Origin: Gemmatimonadaceae bacterium
Lineage (GTDB): Bacteria; Gemmatimonadota; Gemmatimonadetes; Gemmatimonadales; Gemmatimonadaceae
Direction: 5' to 3'
DNA length: 7,489 bases
NCBI GenBank assembly: GCA_025453855.1
Contig: JALOPO010000072.1
Coordinates: 1 to 7,489 of the forward strand
Shown here: positions 1 to 6,853 of the stretch, in pieces
How the letters are laid out: each line of letters starts with the position of its first letter
Numbering within the stretch: the first letter of the stretch is position 1
Position numbers and translations under genes: made by a program
Notes under the pieces: model-generated
Seen by the model: only the letters and a program-made list of their open reading frames with translations
Databases searched by the model: none
What the model was told of the DNA's origin: nothing

Positions 1-783
1 CTCTACTTCGGTCACTTCGATGCGGCGGCGCACGCGGCAGGGCTCGAGCCGTTGCGGCTCGTCCGCAGCCGTCCCGGTGAGCGGGAGGTGCGCCTCTGGA
101 CGCAGGTCGAGATCGGAGTGCCGAAGGAGCTGTACCGGTTCGTCGCCGGCCCGGGCACGGTCGGCGGCGAGCTGATCCTGCACTGGCCCATCGGGCACGG
201 CGGCGAGCGCCGTGGGGGCAACCTGATGGTCGACGACATGATGCGCCAGTCGCTCGAGGGGGTGTGCGACGGCTTCGCGCGCAGCGATGACGCCGGCATC
301 TGTCGCGCACGCTTCCGGCGCGATCCGCCCTGGAGCGAGGTGCTGCGGGCCGTCGAAGCCGCGGGGCTCTGGACGATCCCCGACCCGTCCGCCCTCCCCG
401 ATGACAGCGTGCGCATGCTGGATGGCTGGACGATCGTGGCCGAGATGCGCGACGGGCCGCGCTACCGGACGTGGCGCTACAACTCGCCGGCGGCCCATCC
501 GCGATGGCCGTCGGCCGCGCAAGTGCGCGAGCTGGCGAAGGCGCTGGACGCCATCGGCTCGCTGGTGTCGCCGAGCACGTCGAAGCGCGTCTATCGCGGC
601 GTCACGACGGGCATGCGCGGGAGCGCCTTCCACGCCTGTGACGGAGCGGGGACGTGGGAGTTCGATGGCGAGCTCCGTGCACTCGCGTCGAGCGCACCGG
701 CGGCGCGTCGCGCGCGATTCCCGCGCGAAGTCGGTGACTCGAGTCCATCCGGTGCCGCACGGCGTCCGGGAACGGCCGCGTAG
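1..783 (+). CDS. Hypothetical protein, C-terminal part (5' end outside window)
   Basis: The frame is open from the first base, so the true start lies upstream; 260 residues are visible. I do not recognise the family. The visible part reads as a genuine globular protein. Residues about 100-180 contain a segment running from PPWSEVLRAVEAAGLWTIPD through LDGWTIVAEMRDGPRYRTW to YNSP, followed by a helix (AAQVRELAKALDAIGSLV). This resembles small uncharacterised domains of soil bacteria in which a described property is compared with a threshold. No membrane segment or catalytic motif is apparent. Third codon positions are strongly G/C up to about 690 and then become weaker until the TAG at 781-783. 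The same frame recovers a clean coding pattern after the TAG and runs to a TGA at 919-921, so this stop may be premature (see the next entry). It converges on the phosphoesterase gene at 940. Confidence is high that it is coding and low for any function. Confidence 0.75.
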   Translation, partial: LYFGHFDAAAHAAGLEPLRLVRSRPGEREVRLWTQVEIGVPKELYRFVAGPGTVGGELILHWPIGHGGERRGGNLMVDDMMRQSLEGVCDGFARSDDAGICRARFRRDPPWSEVLRAVEAAGLWTIPDPSALPDDSVRMLDGWTIVAEMRDGPRYRTWRYNSPAAHPRWPSAAQVRELAKALDAIGSLVSPSTSKRVYRGVTTGMRGSAFHACDGAGTWEFDGELRALASSAPAARRARFPREVGDSSPSGAARRPGTAA

Positions 784-921
784 ACCGTCGAGGTCCTCGC
801 CGACCTGTGGCCGGCTTCGGTCTCGCGGGCGCGCGGCTCGAAGCACGAGCGCATCCTCCGCGTGGCCGAACTCCGCGCGGCGCGTCGCGGGCGGGCGAGC
901 GATTGCGCGATGGCGCGCTGA
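784..921 (+). other. In-frame coding-like continuation of the first gene after its TAG
   Basis: Reading on in the frame of the 1-783 gene gives 45 sense codons and then TGA. The peptide starts TVEVLADLWPASVSRARGSK and continues with HERILRVAELRAARRG. About 41 of the 45 third codon positions are G or C, and the second positions give a mixed hydrophobic/charged composition rather than the Arg/Ala/Pro/Ser mix of shadow frames. I see no start codon with a ribosome site that would make it a separate gene. The likeliest reading is the original C-terminus of the upstream protein, now cut off by a TAG that differs by one base from TAC (Tyr) or CAG (Gln). A sequencing error is equally possible. If the extension is accepted, only 18 bp separate it from the convergent gene. 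Confidence 0.45.
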
Positions 922-939
922 TCGGGACGATCGCGCACG

Positions 940-2247
940 TCACTGGCGCCCGGCGCGCGATGCCGCCGGCGCGACGTCCCCCGCCCGCCGCGGCACCCGC
1001 ACGCTGTCGATCACCGCCCCGGTCGTGTCCCGCGCTGCGAAGTGCGCCGAGTTCCGGTCGAGCGTCACGATGATCGCATGTCGAGTCGACGCCGTGCGAT
1101 GCAGGTACCACTGCGCCTCGCCCTGGTGGTCACGGCCGATCGGCCGCGGCCCGGCCCCCCACGCGCCGTCGCCGAGGTAGGTCACCCCCGACGTGTCGGG
1201 CCGGCCGGCGCGGATCGGCATCGTGCGCTTGTAGGCGTGGTCGTGATGCTCGAAGGCCGCGCGCACCCCCGCCTCCTCGAAGAGCGGCACCCAGTGCGCC
1301 CGCACGGCCGCGCTGTTCGACGCGGCGTACGCGCGCACCGACGGGAAGCCCGGCACGTGGTAGACGGGGAAGAGATGCGGCACCGCGCGCCGCGACGCGA
1401 GCGTGGTGCGCAGCCACTCGGTCTGCTCGCCGGCGATCGGCATCGTGTGCCCGGTGTTGAGCAGCACCAGCGAGAGGTAGTCGCCCACGTCGATCACGCC
1501 GTGCTGCCGCTCGCGCGCGTGGGCGTGCAGCGCGCGATAGTAGGTCGCGTCGCCGACGCGCACGCCGGTGCGCGCGATCATCTCCGCGAACGCGGCGCTC
1601 GTGTCGCGGGCGCCGAAGACCTCGTGGTTGCCGATGCCGGCGATCACGGGGATCAGCCGCCCCTGGTCGGTGACGAGCGTCCGCGAGACCGTCTCGAACC
1701 AGCGCTCCTCGCGCGCCACCAGCCGCGGGTCGCCGTTGCTGTACGCCAGGTCGCCGCCGATCAGCGCGAAGGCCACGTCGTGCCGCGCCACCATGCGGTT
1801 GGTCGCGCCGAACGTCGCGTCGTCCGGCTGCGTGTCACCGCCCTCGGCGAAGACGATCGGCGCGTCGAGGCGCGCGGGCATCGTGCGATACGTGTACGTG
1901 CGATCGGCGACGCGCACGCGGTAGGTCGCACCGGGGCGGAGCCCCGTGATCCGCGCGCGGCGCACGTGGCGCGTGGAGTGCGGGAAGACCACCGGCTCGC
2001 CGGTCACCGTGCGCCAGCCGCGGAGCCCGGGGCCGCGCACGGCGATCGTCGGCAGGTCGGTCCCCGCGTGCAGGTGCCAGTCGATGCTCACCGTGGTCGT
2101 GGGATCGCCATCCCAGGTGACGAAGAGCGCGGCGGGCAGGCGCGTGGAGTCGGCGGCGGGCGCGCCGATCGGTGCCTGGCCGGTGACGCGCGCCAGCGGA
2201 ACGGCCAGCAGCGCGACGAGCAGCGTCGCGACGAGGGAGCGGGTCAC
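940..2247 (-). CDS. Secreted purple-acid-phosphatase-like metallophosphoesterase
   Basis: The product is a 435-residue exported hydrolase with a two-metal centre, expected to cleave phosphate esters outside the cytoplasm. Residues 1-24 form a signal peptide: a basic start, then a Leu/Ala/Val core. Residues about 37-122 look like the fibronectin-like N-terminal domain of purple acid phosphatases (VTWDGDPTTTVSIDW, then ITGLRPGATYRVRV). The catalytic domain keeps the five metal motifs in order: GGDTQ (Asp138), GGDLAY (Asp166, Tyr169), GNHE (Asn207, His208), VYH (His297) and HHDHAYKR (His335, His337). The usual Gly before the last HxH is His here. The start is GTG; GAGG lies 5 nt before it, and the next Met is residue 123. 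It is the last gene of the three-gene operon, 7 nt after the PHP gene stop. Substrate and phosphomonoesterase versus diesterase activity cannot be read from sequence; a protein phosphatase or nucleotidase role is also possible. Confidence 0.9.
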   Translation of the reverse strand: MTRSLVATLLVALLAVPLARVTGQAPIGAPAADSTRLPAALFVTWDGDPTTTVSIDWHLHAGTDLPTIAVRGPGLRGWRTVTGEPVVFPHSTRHVRRARITGLRPGATYRVRVADRTYTYRTMPARLDAPIVFAEGGDTQPDDATFGATNRMVARHDVAFALIGGDLAYSNGDPRLVAREERWFETVSRTLVTDQGRLIPVIAGIGNHEVFGARDTSAAFAEMIARTGVRVGDATYYRALHAHARERQHGVIDVGDYLSLVLLNTGHTMPIAGEQTEWLRTTLASRRAVPHLFPVYHVPGFPSVRAYAASNSAAVRAHWVPLFEEAGVRAAFEHHDHAYKRTMPIRAGRPDTSGVTYLGDGAWGAGPRPIGRDHQGEAQWYLHRTASTRHAIIVTLDRNSAHFAARDTTGAVIDSVRVPRRAGDVAPAASRAGRQ

Positions 2248-2252
2248 GTGGG

Positions 2253-2256
2253 CCTC
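2253..2256 (-). promoter_or_regulatory. Ribosome binding site of the metallophosphoesterase, overlapping the upstream stop codon
   Basis: GAGG on the minus strand lies 5 nt before the GTG start at 2247. Its first two bases are the last two of the TGA that ends the PHP gene (2257-2255). Termination of the PHP gene and initiation of the phosphatase gene therefore happen at the same spot. This supports the GTG start and suggests translational coupling. Confidence 0.6.
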
Positions 2257-3709
2257 AGCGGATGACGAGGAAGACGGGATTGGCGTAGAACCAGAGGTCG
2301 GACCACGGGTCCTCGCCCTTCGGATCGGGCGTGGGCTCGAGCTCGCTGCCGGCGGTGCCGCGCACGCGCAGGTAGCCGGTGTGGTGCACGTCGCGGAGCA
2401 CGTGCTCCATCACCAGCCACTCGCCGTCGGCGCGCCAGTCGGCGGCGGTGAAGCGACGCTCGACGCGCGTCGTCGGATTGACGTCGAGCGTGCGATCGGC
2501 GGCGGGGCCGGTGACGTCGCCCACGATCAGGTCGATGCGCGCGACGCGCGGCCGGCGGCCGGCGTGATTGGGCGCCTCGGGATCACGCACGCGGATCGTG
2601 ACGCGCACGTCGCCGCGACGCGCCAGCGTGAGCGTCCCGCCGATCGTCGCCGCGCGCGCACCACTGGCCTCGGCCACGACCTCGACCTGCGAGACCAGGT
2701 CGCCGGTGGTGACGAAGACACGCCCGCTGCGGATGCCGTCGAGGATGTCGTCGTGCGTGCGCTTCGCGAGCACGTAGGTCTTGGCGTACTCGCCGGGCCA
2801 GAAGTCGCTCCCGCCCTCGCGCCAGTGCAGGTGCGAGTCGGAGGTGGCGGTGATCCACCAGCGGCGTCCCTCGCCGAGCATCGCGTCCCAGAGGCCGCCG
2901 AGCCGCGCGGTCATCTGGTCGAAGCCCCCCATGGTGGGATGGCGCCCGTAGCCGCCGCGCGTGCCGGCGCTGTCGATCGACCCGTCGCGGTTGAGCGCAC
3001 TCGCCTGGTGCCCGGGCGCTCCCTCCATCCCCACGGCGACGGTCGGCGCCGCGTCGTGCCAGGCGCGGAACTCGGCCGGCGTGTCGAGGCCGTAGCGCCC
3101 GAGCCCCTGCGCCGATCGCGAGGGATGGTTGGCGATCACGATCGGTCGTCGTGCGAGCGCCTCCATGTGCCGCAGCGCCTCGAGCATGCGCGGCTCCACG
3201 TCCCGACCGTAGTCGAGCGGCCAGGCCTCGCGCTTGGCGAAGCGGCGCTCGATCTCCGCCAGGTCGAGGTGCTCGTGATCGGAGTGCGGGATGATGAGCG
3301 AGCTGTGGTCGGCGGCCGGCGTGTCGAACTCCATCCCGAAGAACTGGATCAGCTCGGGGACCGCGGCGCGCGACTGTCGCAGCTCGGGATAGGCGAGTTC
3401 GAGGTTGACCTTGGAGTGATTGGGGCCGCCGTGATCGGTGGAGACCATCCACGCCAGCCCGTGCTGCCTCGCCATCTCGGCGTTGCGCGGGATGGGATAG
3501 CGTGCATCGCCGGCGATGATCGGTGTCGGCGGCTGCGTGGAGTCGTTCCAGCCCACGCTGTAGCGGCTGTGCACGTGGTGGTCGCCGGCCAGCCAGCGCC
3601 GGCCGTCGTCGGGCTGCGGCCGCGCGCCGCGCACGGCGCAGCCGGCGAGGAGCGTGGTCAGCGAGAGCGCGACGAGTGCGTCGCGCCGCGGGTGGTGCGC
3701 GCGTCGCAT
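2255..3709 (-). CDS. PHP-domain lipoprotein, CehA/McbA-like metallohydrolase
   Basis: A 484-residue exported metal-dependent hydrolase. Residues 1-24 are a lipoprotein signal: basic start, hydrophobic stretch ALVALSLTTLLAG, and Cys24 in the lipobox LAGC. It is therefore probably anchored to a membrane facing the periplasm or outside. The PHP domain follows at once, with the expected metal ligands: HVH (His45, His47), STDH (Asp92, His93), GMEF (Glu127), NHPS (His195) and TSDSH (Asp291, His293). Residues about 325-484 form a beta-rich C-terminal part (GRVFVTTGDL, GDVRVTIRVRD) ending in ANPVFLVIR, the kind of tail seen in CehA/McbA-type proteins. PHP enzymes include phosphoesterases, and CehA-type members cleave carbamate esters, so the bond attacked here is open. 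The start ATG shares its A with the receptor's TGA (TGATG), and I see no Shine-Dalgarno before it, so translation probably depends on ribosomes finishing the receptor gene. Confidence 0.88.
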   Translation of the reverse strand: MRRAHHPRRDALVALSLTTLLAGCAVRGARPQPDDGRRWLAGDHHVHSRYSVGWNDSTQPPTPIIAGDARYPIPRNAEMARQHGLAWMVSTDHGGPNHSKVNLELAYPELRQSRAAVPELIQFFGMEFDTPAADHSSLIIPHSDHEHLDLAEIERRFAKREAWPLDYGRDVEPRMLEALRHMEALARRPIVIANHPSRSAQGLGRYGLDTPAEFRAWHDAAPTVAVGMEGAPGHQASALNRDGSIDSAGTRGGYGRHPTMGGFDQMTARLGGLWDAMLGEGRRWWITATSDSHLHWREGGSDFWPGEYAKTYVLAKRTHDDILDGIRSGRVFVTTGDLVSQVEVVAEASGARAATIGGTLTLARRGDVRVTIRVRDPEAPNHAGRRPRVARIDLIVGDVTGPAADRTLDVNPTTRVERRFTAADWRADGEWLVMEHVLRDVHHTGYLRVRGTAGSELEPTPDPKGEDPWSDLWFYANPVFLVIR

Positions 3710-3723
3710 CAGCGGGTGGTGCG
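3676..3723 (-). repeat. Imperfect 24-nt tandem duplication across the receptor/PHP gene junction
   Basis: On the minus strand CGCACCACCCGC occurs at 3723-3712 and again at 3699-3688, exactly 24 nt apart. The following bases also match if one gap is allowed (both contain GCGACGC). The first unit holds the receptor's last codons, its TGA and the PHP start ATG. The second unit lies within the first codons of the PHP signal peptide. The two copies are used in different reading frames, so a shared protein sequence does not explain the similarity. A local duplication that shaped the end of one gene and the start of the next is the simplest reading; chance in GC-rich DNA is possible. Confidence 0.5.
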
Positions 3724-6591
3724 AAGGCCGATCGAGAAGGTCCGCCCGGTGAGCACGTGCAGGTCGTACTGCCCCTGGTTGCCCTGGAAGCCGACCTCGG
3801 GGGCGTTGGTGAGGTTGCGGCCGGTGAGCAGGAGCTCGAGCCCCGGGCCGCGGAGCTGCCAGCGCAGGTTCACGTCGATCGTGCTGCGCGACTCGGTGAA
3901 GCGGTCGAAGCCCGGCGACGTGAGCGCGCTCAGGAACGAGCTGCGGCGCGCGAGGGCGACGCGCAGCTCGAAGGGCCCCTTCTGGTAGTAGGGGATGAGG
4001 TTGATGACCTGGTCCGGCTGGCCGATGAACGGCAGCCGGTCGCTGCGTCCGGCGACGGTCAGCGAGGAGCTGATGAACGCCACGTTGGCGGTGATGCCGA
4101 GGCCGTTCAGCACGCCGGGGAGGAAGTAGAGCGGCTGCGTCCACGACCCTTCCACGCCGCCCAGGCGTCCCGCGTCGCCGTTGCGCTGCTGGGTGTAGCG
4201 CAGCACGGTGAAGAAGCGCCCGTCGTAGGTCACGTTCCGCTCGGTGGAGCGGAAGGTGAAGATCGGGTTGTCGATGATCTTGTAGAAGCCGGCGAGCGAG
4301 AGCTGGCCGCCGGTCGACGGGTAGTACTCGACGCCGAGGTCGAAGTTGGCGGCCTCGAACGGCTTGAGCGTCGGGTTGTTGTCGGTGACGGTGCCGTCGA
4401 AGGCGTTCGCCACGACCTGGTCGGGGATGTAGTTCGCGCGCGTGAAGCTGGCGATCTGCGTGAACTGCGGGCGCGCGATGGAGCTCGTCCAGGCGCCGCG
4501 GAAGAGGAGGCGGTTGGTCGCCTCGTACTTGAAGATCGCGGCCGGCAGGATGTTGACGTAGGTGTTCGTGCGGCGCGTGAGCCCGGTCGGGAACTCGAAG
4601 CGCTGCCCGACGGGGAGGCGCGTGTTCTCGCGCAGCTCGTAGAACTCGCCGGCGGCGTCGGTCTGCTCGAGGCGGGCGCCGGTGACGACGGTCAGCCGTC
4701 CCAGCTCGGCCGTGGCCATGGCGTAGGCGGCGGTGATCCGCTCCTGCACGAAGGCGTCGTTGTCGATCTGCTGCACGCGACTGTTGGGCATGTCCTGCGC
4801 GAGCGAGTCGCGCCCCACGTTGCGGTCCACCCAGTCCGCGAAGGCGTCCACGGAGCCCTGCACGTAGGGCGAGGCGGCGCCCTGCAGCCCGCCCACCACC
4901 GGCTCGGACCAGGGGGCGAGCGTGAGCGCGGCATTGCCGTAGCGATCCGACGACTCGTCGATGTCGCGGTTCCGCTCCTGCACCTTGACACCGAACTTCA
5001 TGAAGGCCGGGAAGCGGCCGAAGCGCGTGTCGACGCGCATGTCCGCCGCGCCGATGTAGAGGTTGTCGATCGAGTTCCGCCGGTTGAAGGCGAGGCCGTT
5101 CAGGTTGTAGCTGCGCGGGTTCTCGACGAAGGCCGGGTTCTCGGGCGTCACGCCGTAGAAGTAGCGCGAGAAGTCGAGTCCCACCGGGGCCAGCACGTTG
5201 GTCGCCGAGGGGTTCTCGAAGGTGGCATCGGGGCCCAAGCTGCGCGCCCGCCCGCGGGTCGCGACGCCGGTGAGCTCGAGCGTCACCGCCCCCCACTTCT
5301 GCGAGCCGCCGGTGCTCAGCGAGTACAGGTCCTCGGTCTCGCGGTCGCGGCTGATGTCGAGCTCCATCGAGCTCGCCGTGTTGCGCCCCACCAGCGAGCC
5401 GCGCGGGAACTCGTAGTTGCCGGTGAAGGTGATCTCGAACTCCGAGTTGCGCTCGAGCTCCGTGGTGCGCGTGTAGAGGCCGCGCAGGTAGAGGTTCGTC
5501 TCGGGGCGGGGGCGCCAGTCGAGCGAGGCGTTCAGGCTGTTGCGCGTGCGGTCGTTGTCGGCGACCTGCAGCTCGATCTCGTTGGAGACGGTGATCGAGT
5601 CGCCGGTTGTGCGGTTCAGGACGCGGATCCAGCCGTCGGGGTCGAGCACCGAGACCGCGTTGTCGCGGCGCGACGAGCTCCCCGAGAGCACCACGCCGAC
5701 GGTGCCGTCGCGACCGAAGCGGCGCCCCGCGACCATGTCGAACTCGTACGGCTGGCGCCGGTCGCCGTACGGCACCTGCCGGTTGTGCACCAGCCCCTCG
5801 GCGATCGCGAAGAGGAAGGGGCGCGGGCGATCGAAGGCGGTGAGCGTGCGCAGGTTCACCGTGCCGCCGATGGTGTTCGCGTCCATGTCGGGGGTGACCG
5901 CCTTGATCACCTCGATGTTCGCGACCATCGACGCCGGGAGCAGGTCGAGCGTCTGCGCGCGGTCGGTGGACGAGGTGGCCATCGGCTGGCCGTTGAGCGT
6001 CACGTTGTTGAGGTTCGGCGCCACGCCGCGGATCGACACCGTGCGCCCCTCGCCGCGCGTCGTCTCCATGTAGACGCCCGGGACGCGCTGCACCGCCTCG
6101 GCGACGTTCTGGTCGGGGAGGAGCCCGATCTCGTCGGCCGAGATGACGTCGGCGACGGTGTTGTTGCGCCGTTCCTGCTCGGCCGAGCGGAGCTGGCCGC
6201 CGCGCTCGCCGAGCACGCGGATCCCCTGCAGCTCGGCGGCGGTGATCTCCATGGCGACGGCGAGGCGCACCGGCGTCGTCGCGCTCACGGCGACGGTGCG
6301 CGTCACCGGGCGGTAGCCGAGCGCGCGGACGGTGACGGACTGCGTGCCGGTCGGCACCGCCCCGAAGCGGAAGATGCCGTCCCGATCGACGCGTGCGGTG
6401 AGCGCCGTGCCGGTCACGGCGACCGTGGCGGTCACGACCGGCGTGCCGTCGGGGCCGACGACGCGCCCGGTGACGAGGCCGGTGGCCTGCGCGACTGCTG
6501 CGTCGGGTCGCAGCGCGCCGAGCGCGAACGACGCGAGACAGGCCAGCACGGCACGCGCCGCGCCGGCCCTGTGACGAGAAGAGCCGAACAT
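3709..6591 (-). CDS. TonB-dependent outer-membrane receptor with carboxypeptidase-regulatory-like N-terminal domain
   Basis: A 960-residue outer-membrane transporter, expected to bind a substrate outside and import it using TonB energy. Residues 1-34 are a signal peptide (core AVLACLASFALGAL, likely cleavage after AVA34). Residues about 38-115 form a carboxypeptidase-regulatory-like beta-sandwich (GLVTGRVVGPDG, GIFRFGAVPTG, VRALGY). The plug follows: ADEIGLLPDQNVAEAVQRVPG (155-172 region), GEGRTVSIRG (180-189), NNVTLNGQPM (195-204), IEVIKAVTPDMDANTIGGTV (226-245), the signature of the Xanthomonas/Caulobacter receptor type (TIGR01782-like). The rest is a beta-barrel with many aromatic, alternating strands and a late GRNLTNAPEVGF motif. 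The chosen ATG gives the signal peptide directly, with AGGGG 6 nt upstream; an in-frame ATG at 6687 would add 32 residues that spoil it. The last strand ends FSIGLRTTR, without the terminal aromatic. No SusD-like partner is visible. Substrate unknown; the downstream hydrolases hint at an organophosphate or ester. Confidence 0.93.
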   Translation of the reverse strand: MFGSSRHRAGAARAVLACLASFALGALRPDAAVAQATGLVTGRVVGPDGTPVVTATVAVTGTALTARVDRDGIFRFGAVPTGTQSVTVRALGYRPVTRTVAVSATTPVRLAVAMEITAAELQGIRVLGERGGQLRSAEQERRNNTVADVISADEIGLLPDQNVAEAVQRVPGVYMETTRGEGRTVSIRGVAPNLNNVTLNGQPMATSSTDRAQTLDLLPASMVANIEVIKAVTPDMDANTIGGTVNLRTLTAFDRPRPFLFAIAEGLVHNRQVPYGDRRQPYEFDMVAGRRFGRDGTVGVVLSGSSSRRDNAVSVLDPDGWIRVLNRTTGDSITVSNEIELQVADNDRTRNSLNASLDWRPRPETNLYLRGLYTRTTELERNSEFEITFTGNYEFPRGSLVGRNTASSMELDISRDRETEDLYSLSTGGSQKWGAVTLELTGVATRGRARSLGPDATFENPSATNVLAPVGLDFSRYFYGVTPENPAFVENPRSYNLNGLAFNRRNSIDNLYIGAADMRVDTRFGRFPAFMKFGVKVQERNRDIDESSDRYGNAALTLAPWSEPVVGGLQGAASPYVQGSVDAFADWVDRNVGRDSLAQDMPNSRVQQIDNDAFVQERITAAYAMATAELGRLTVVTGARLEQTDAAGEFYELRENTRLPVGQRFEFPTGLTRRTNTYVNILPAAIFKYEATNRLLFRGAWTSSIARPQFTQIASFTRANYIPDQVVANAFDGTVTDNNPTLKPFEAANFDLGVEYYPSTGGQLSLAGFYKIIDNPIFTFRSTERNVTYDGRFFTVLRYTQQRNGDAGRLGGVEGSWTQPLYFLPGVLNGLGITANVAFISSSLTVAGRSDRLPFIGQPDQVINLIPYYQKGPFELRVALARRSSFLSALTSPGFDRFTESRSTIDVNLRWQLRGPGLELLLTGRNLTNAPEVGFQGNQGQYDLHVLTGRTFSIGLRTTR

Positions 6592-6597
6592 GCCTGA

Positions 6598-6602
6598 CCC
6601 CT
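6598..6602 (-). promoter_or_regulatory. Ribosome binding site of the TonB-dependent receptor
   Basis: AGGGG on the minus strand lies 6 nt before the ATG at 6591. It supports the shorter receptor start, which begins directly with a signal peptide, over the in-frame ATG further upstream. Confidence 0.6.
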
Positions 6603-6687
6603 GGGTGTGGGTGAGGCAGGAAGAGTTGGACGTCGAAGTATCGAGAGGCGCCAGCCTCGGGCATGCGTCGCGGCACGGTCCGGTCAC

Positions 6688-6700
6688 ACGCTCGTAGCGT
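6688..6700. repeat. Short inverted repeat, possible operator
   Basis: ACGCT-CGT-AGCGT is a perfect 5-bp inverted repeat around a 3-nt centre, about 97 nt upstream of the receptor start and 154 nt upstream of the topoisomerase start. It sits where a regulator of either gene could bind. It is short, and such palindromes are frequent in GC-rich DNA, so the assignment is weak. Confidence 0.2.
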
Positions 6701-6843
6701 CATGCGGGCGATACACGCGGCGGGCGGCCTGGCGGCATCCGCGGTCACGGCACGCGCGGCGCCATGGCGGTCTGGTGCGTGGTGGTGCACACGGCCGTGC
6801 GCGGCACGCGCATCGCACTCGCTCCGTGGCACCACGCCCACTC

Positions 6844-6847
6844 GGAG
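6844..6847 (+). promoter_or_regulatory. Ribosome binding site of topoisomerase IB
   Basis: GGAG lies 6 nt before the ATG at 6854. The alternative GTG at 6944, nearer the conserved domain, has no comparable site, so this element decides the start. Confidence 0.55.
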
Positions 6848-6853
6848 CACGCG

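Larger units (their letters stand above)
6592..6853. other. Divergent intergenic region between the receptor operon and topoisomerase IB
   Basis: This 262-bp stretch must hold the promoters of both the leftward three-gene operon and the rightward topoisomerase gene. None of its open frames reads like protein; they are Arg/Ala/Pro-rich in all frames. I could not find a convincing -35/-10 pair on either strand. A GATACT on the minus strand (6642-6637) lacks a partner at the right distance. No phosphate-box-like repeat is visible. The only neat structure is a short inverted repeat at 6688-6700. Confidence 0.6.

Noticed and set aside
905..936. Possible terminator hairpin between the converging genes (GCGCGAT at 905-911, ATCGCGC at 930-936)
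   Set aside because: A 7-bp stem with an 18-nt loop and no T-run is weak and expected by chance at this base composition. It also overlaps the likely end of the first gene.
1946..3988. A long plus-strand open frame opposite the PHP and phosphoesterase genes
   Set aside because: It has low-complexity composition and no motifs, and both minus-strand genes here have clear catalytic residues and start signals.
3523..6597. A stop-free plus-strand frame of about 1,000 codons antisense to the receptor
   Set aside because: Its product is a monotonous Arg/Ala/Val/Gly/Glu mix with no domain, typical of the shadow frame of a GC-rich gene. The minus-strand receptor explains this DNA fully.
6637..6642. 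GATACT on the minus strand as a -10 box for the receptor operon
   Set aside because: It matches only four of six consensus bases and has no -35-like hexamer 16-18 nt upstream.
6592..6687. A longer receptor starting at the in-frame ATG at 6687
   Set aside because: It would add 32 polar residues in front of a good signal peptide, and the ATG at 6591 has its own ribosome site.
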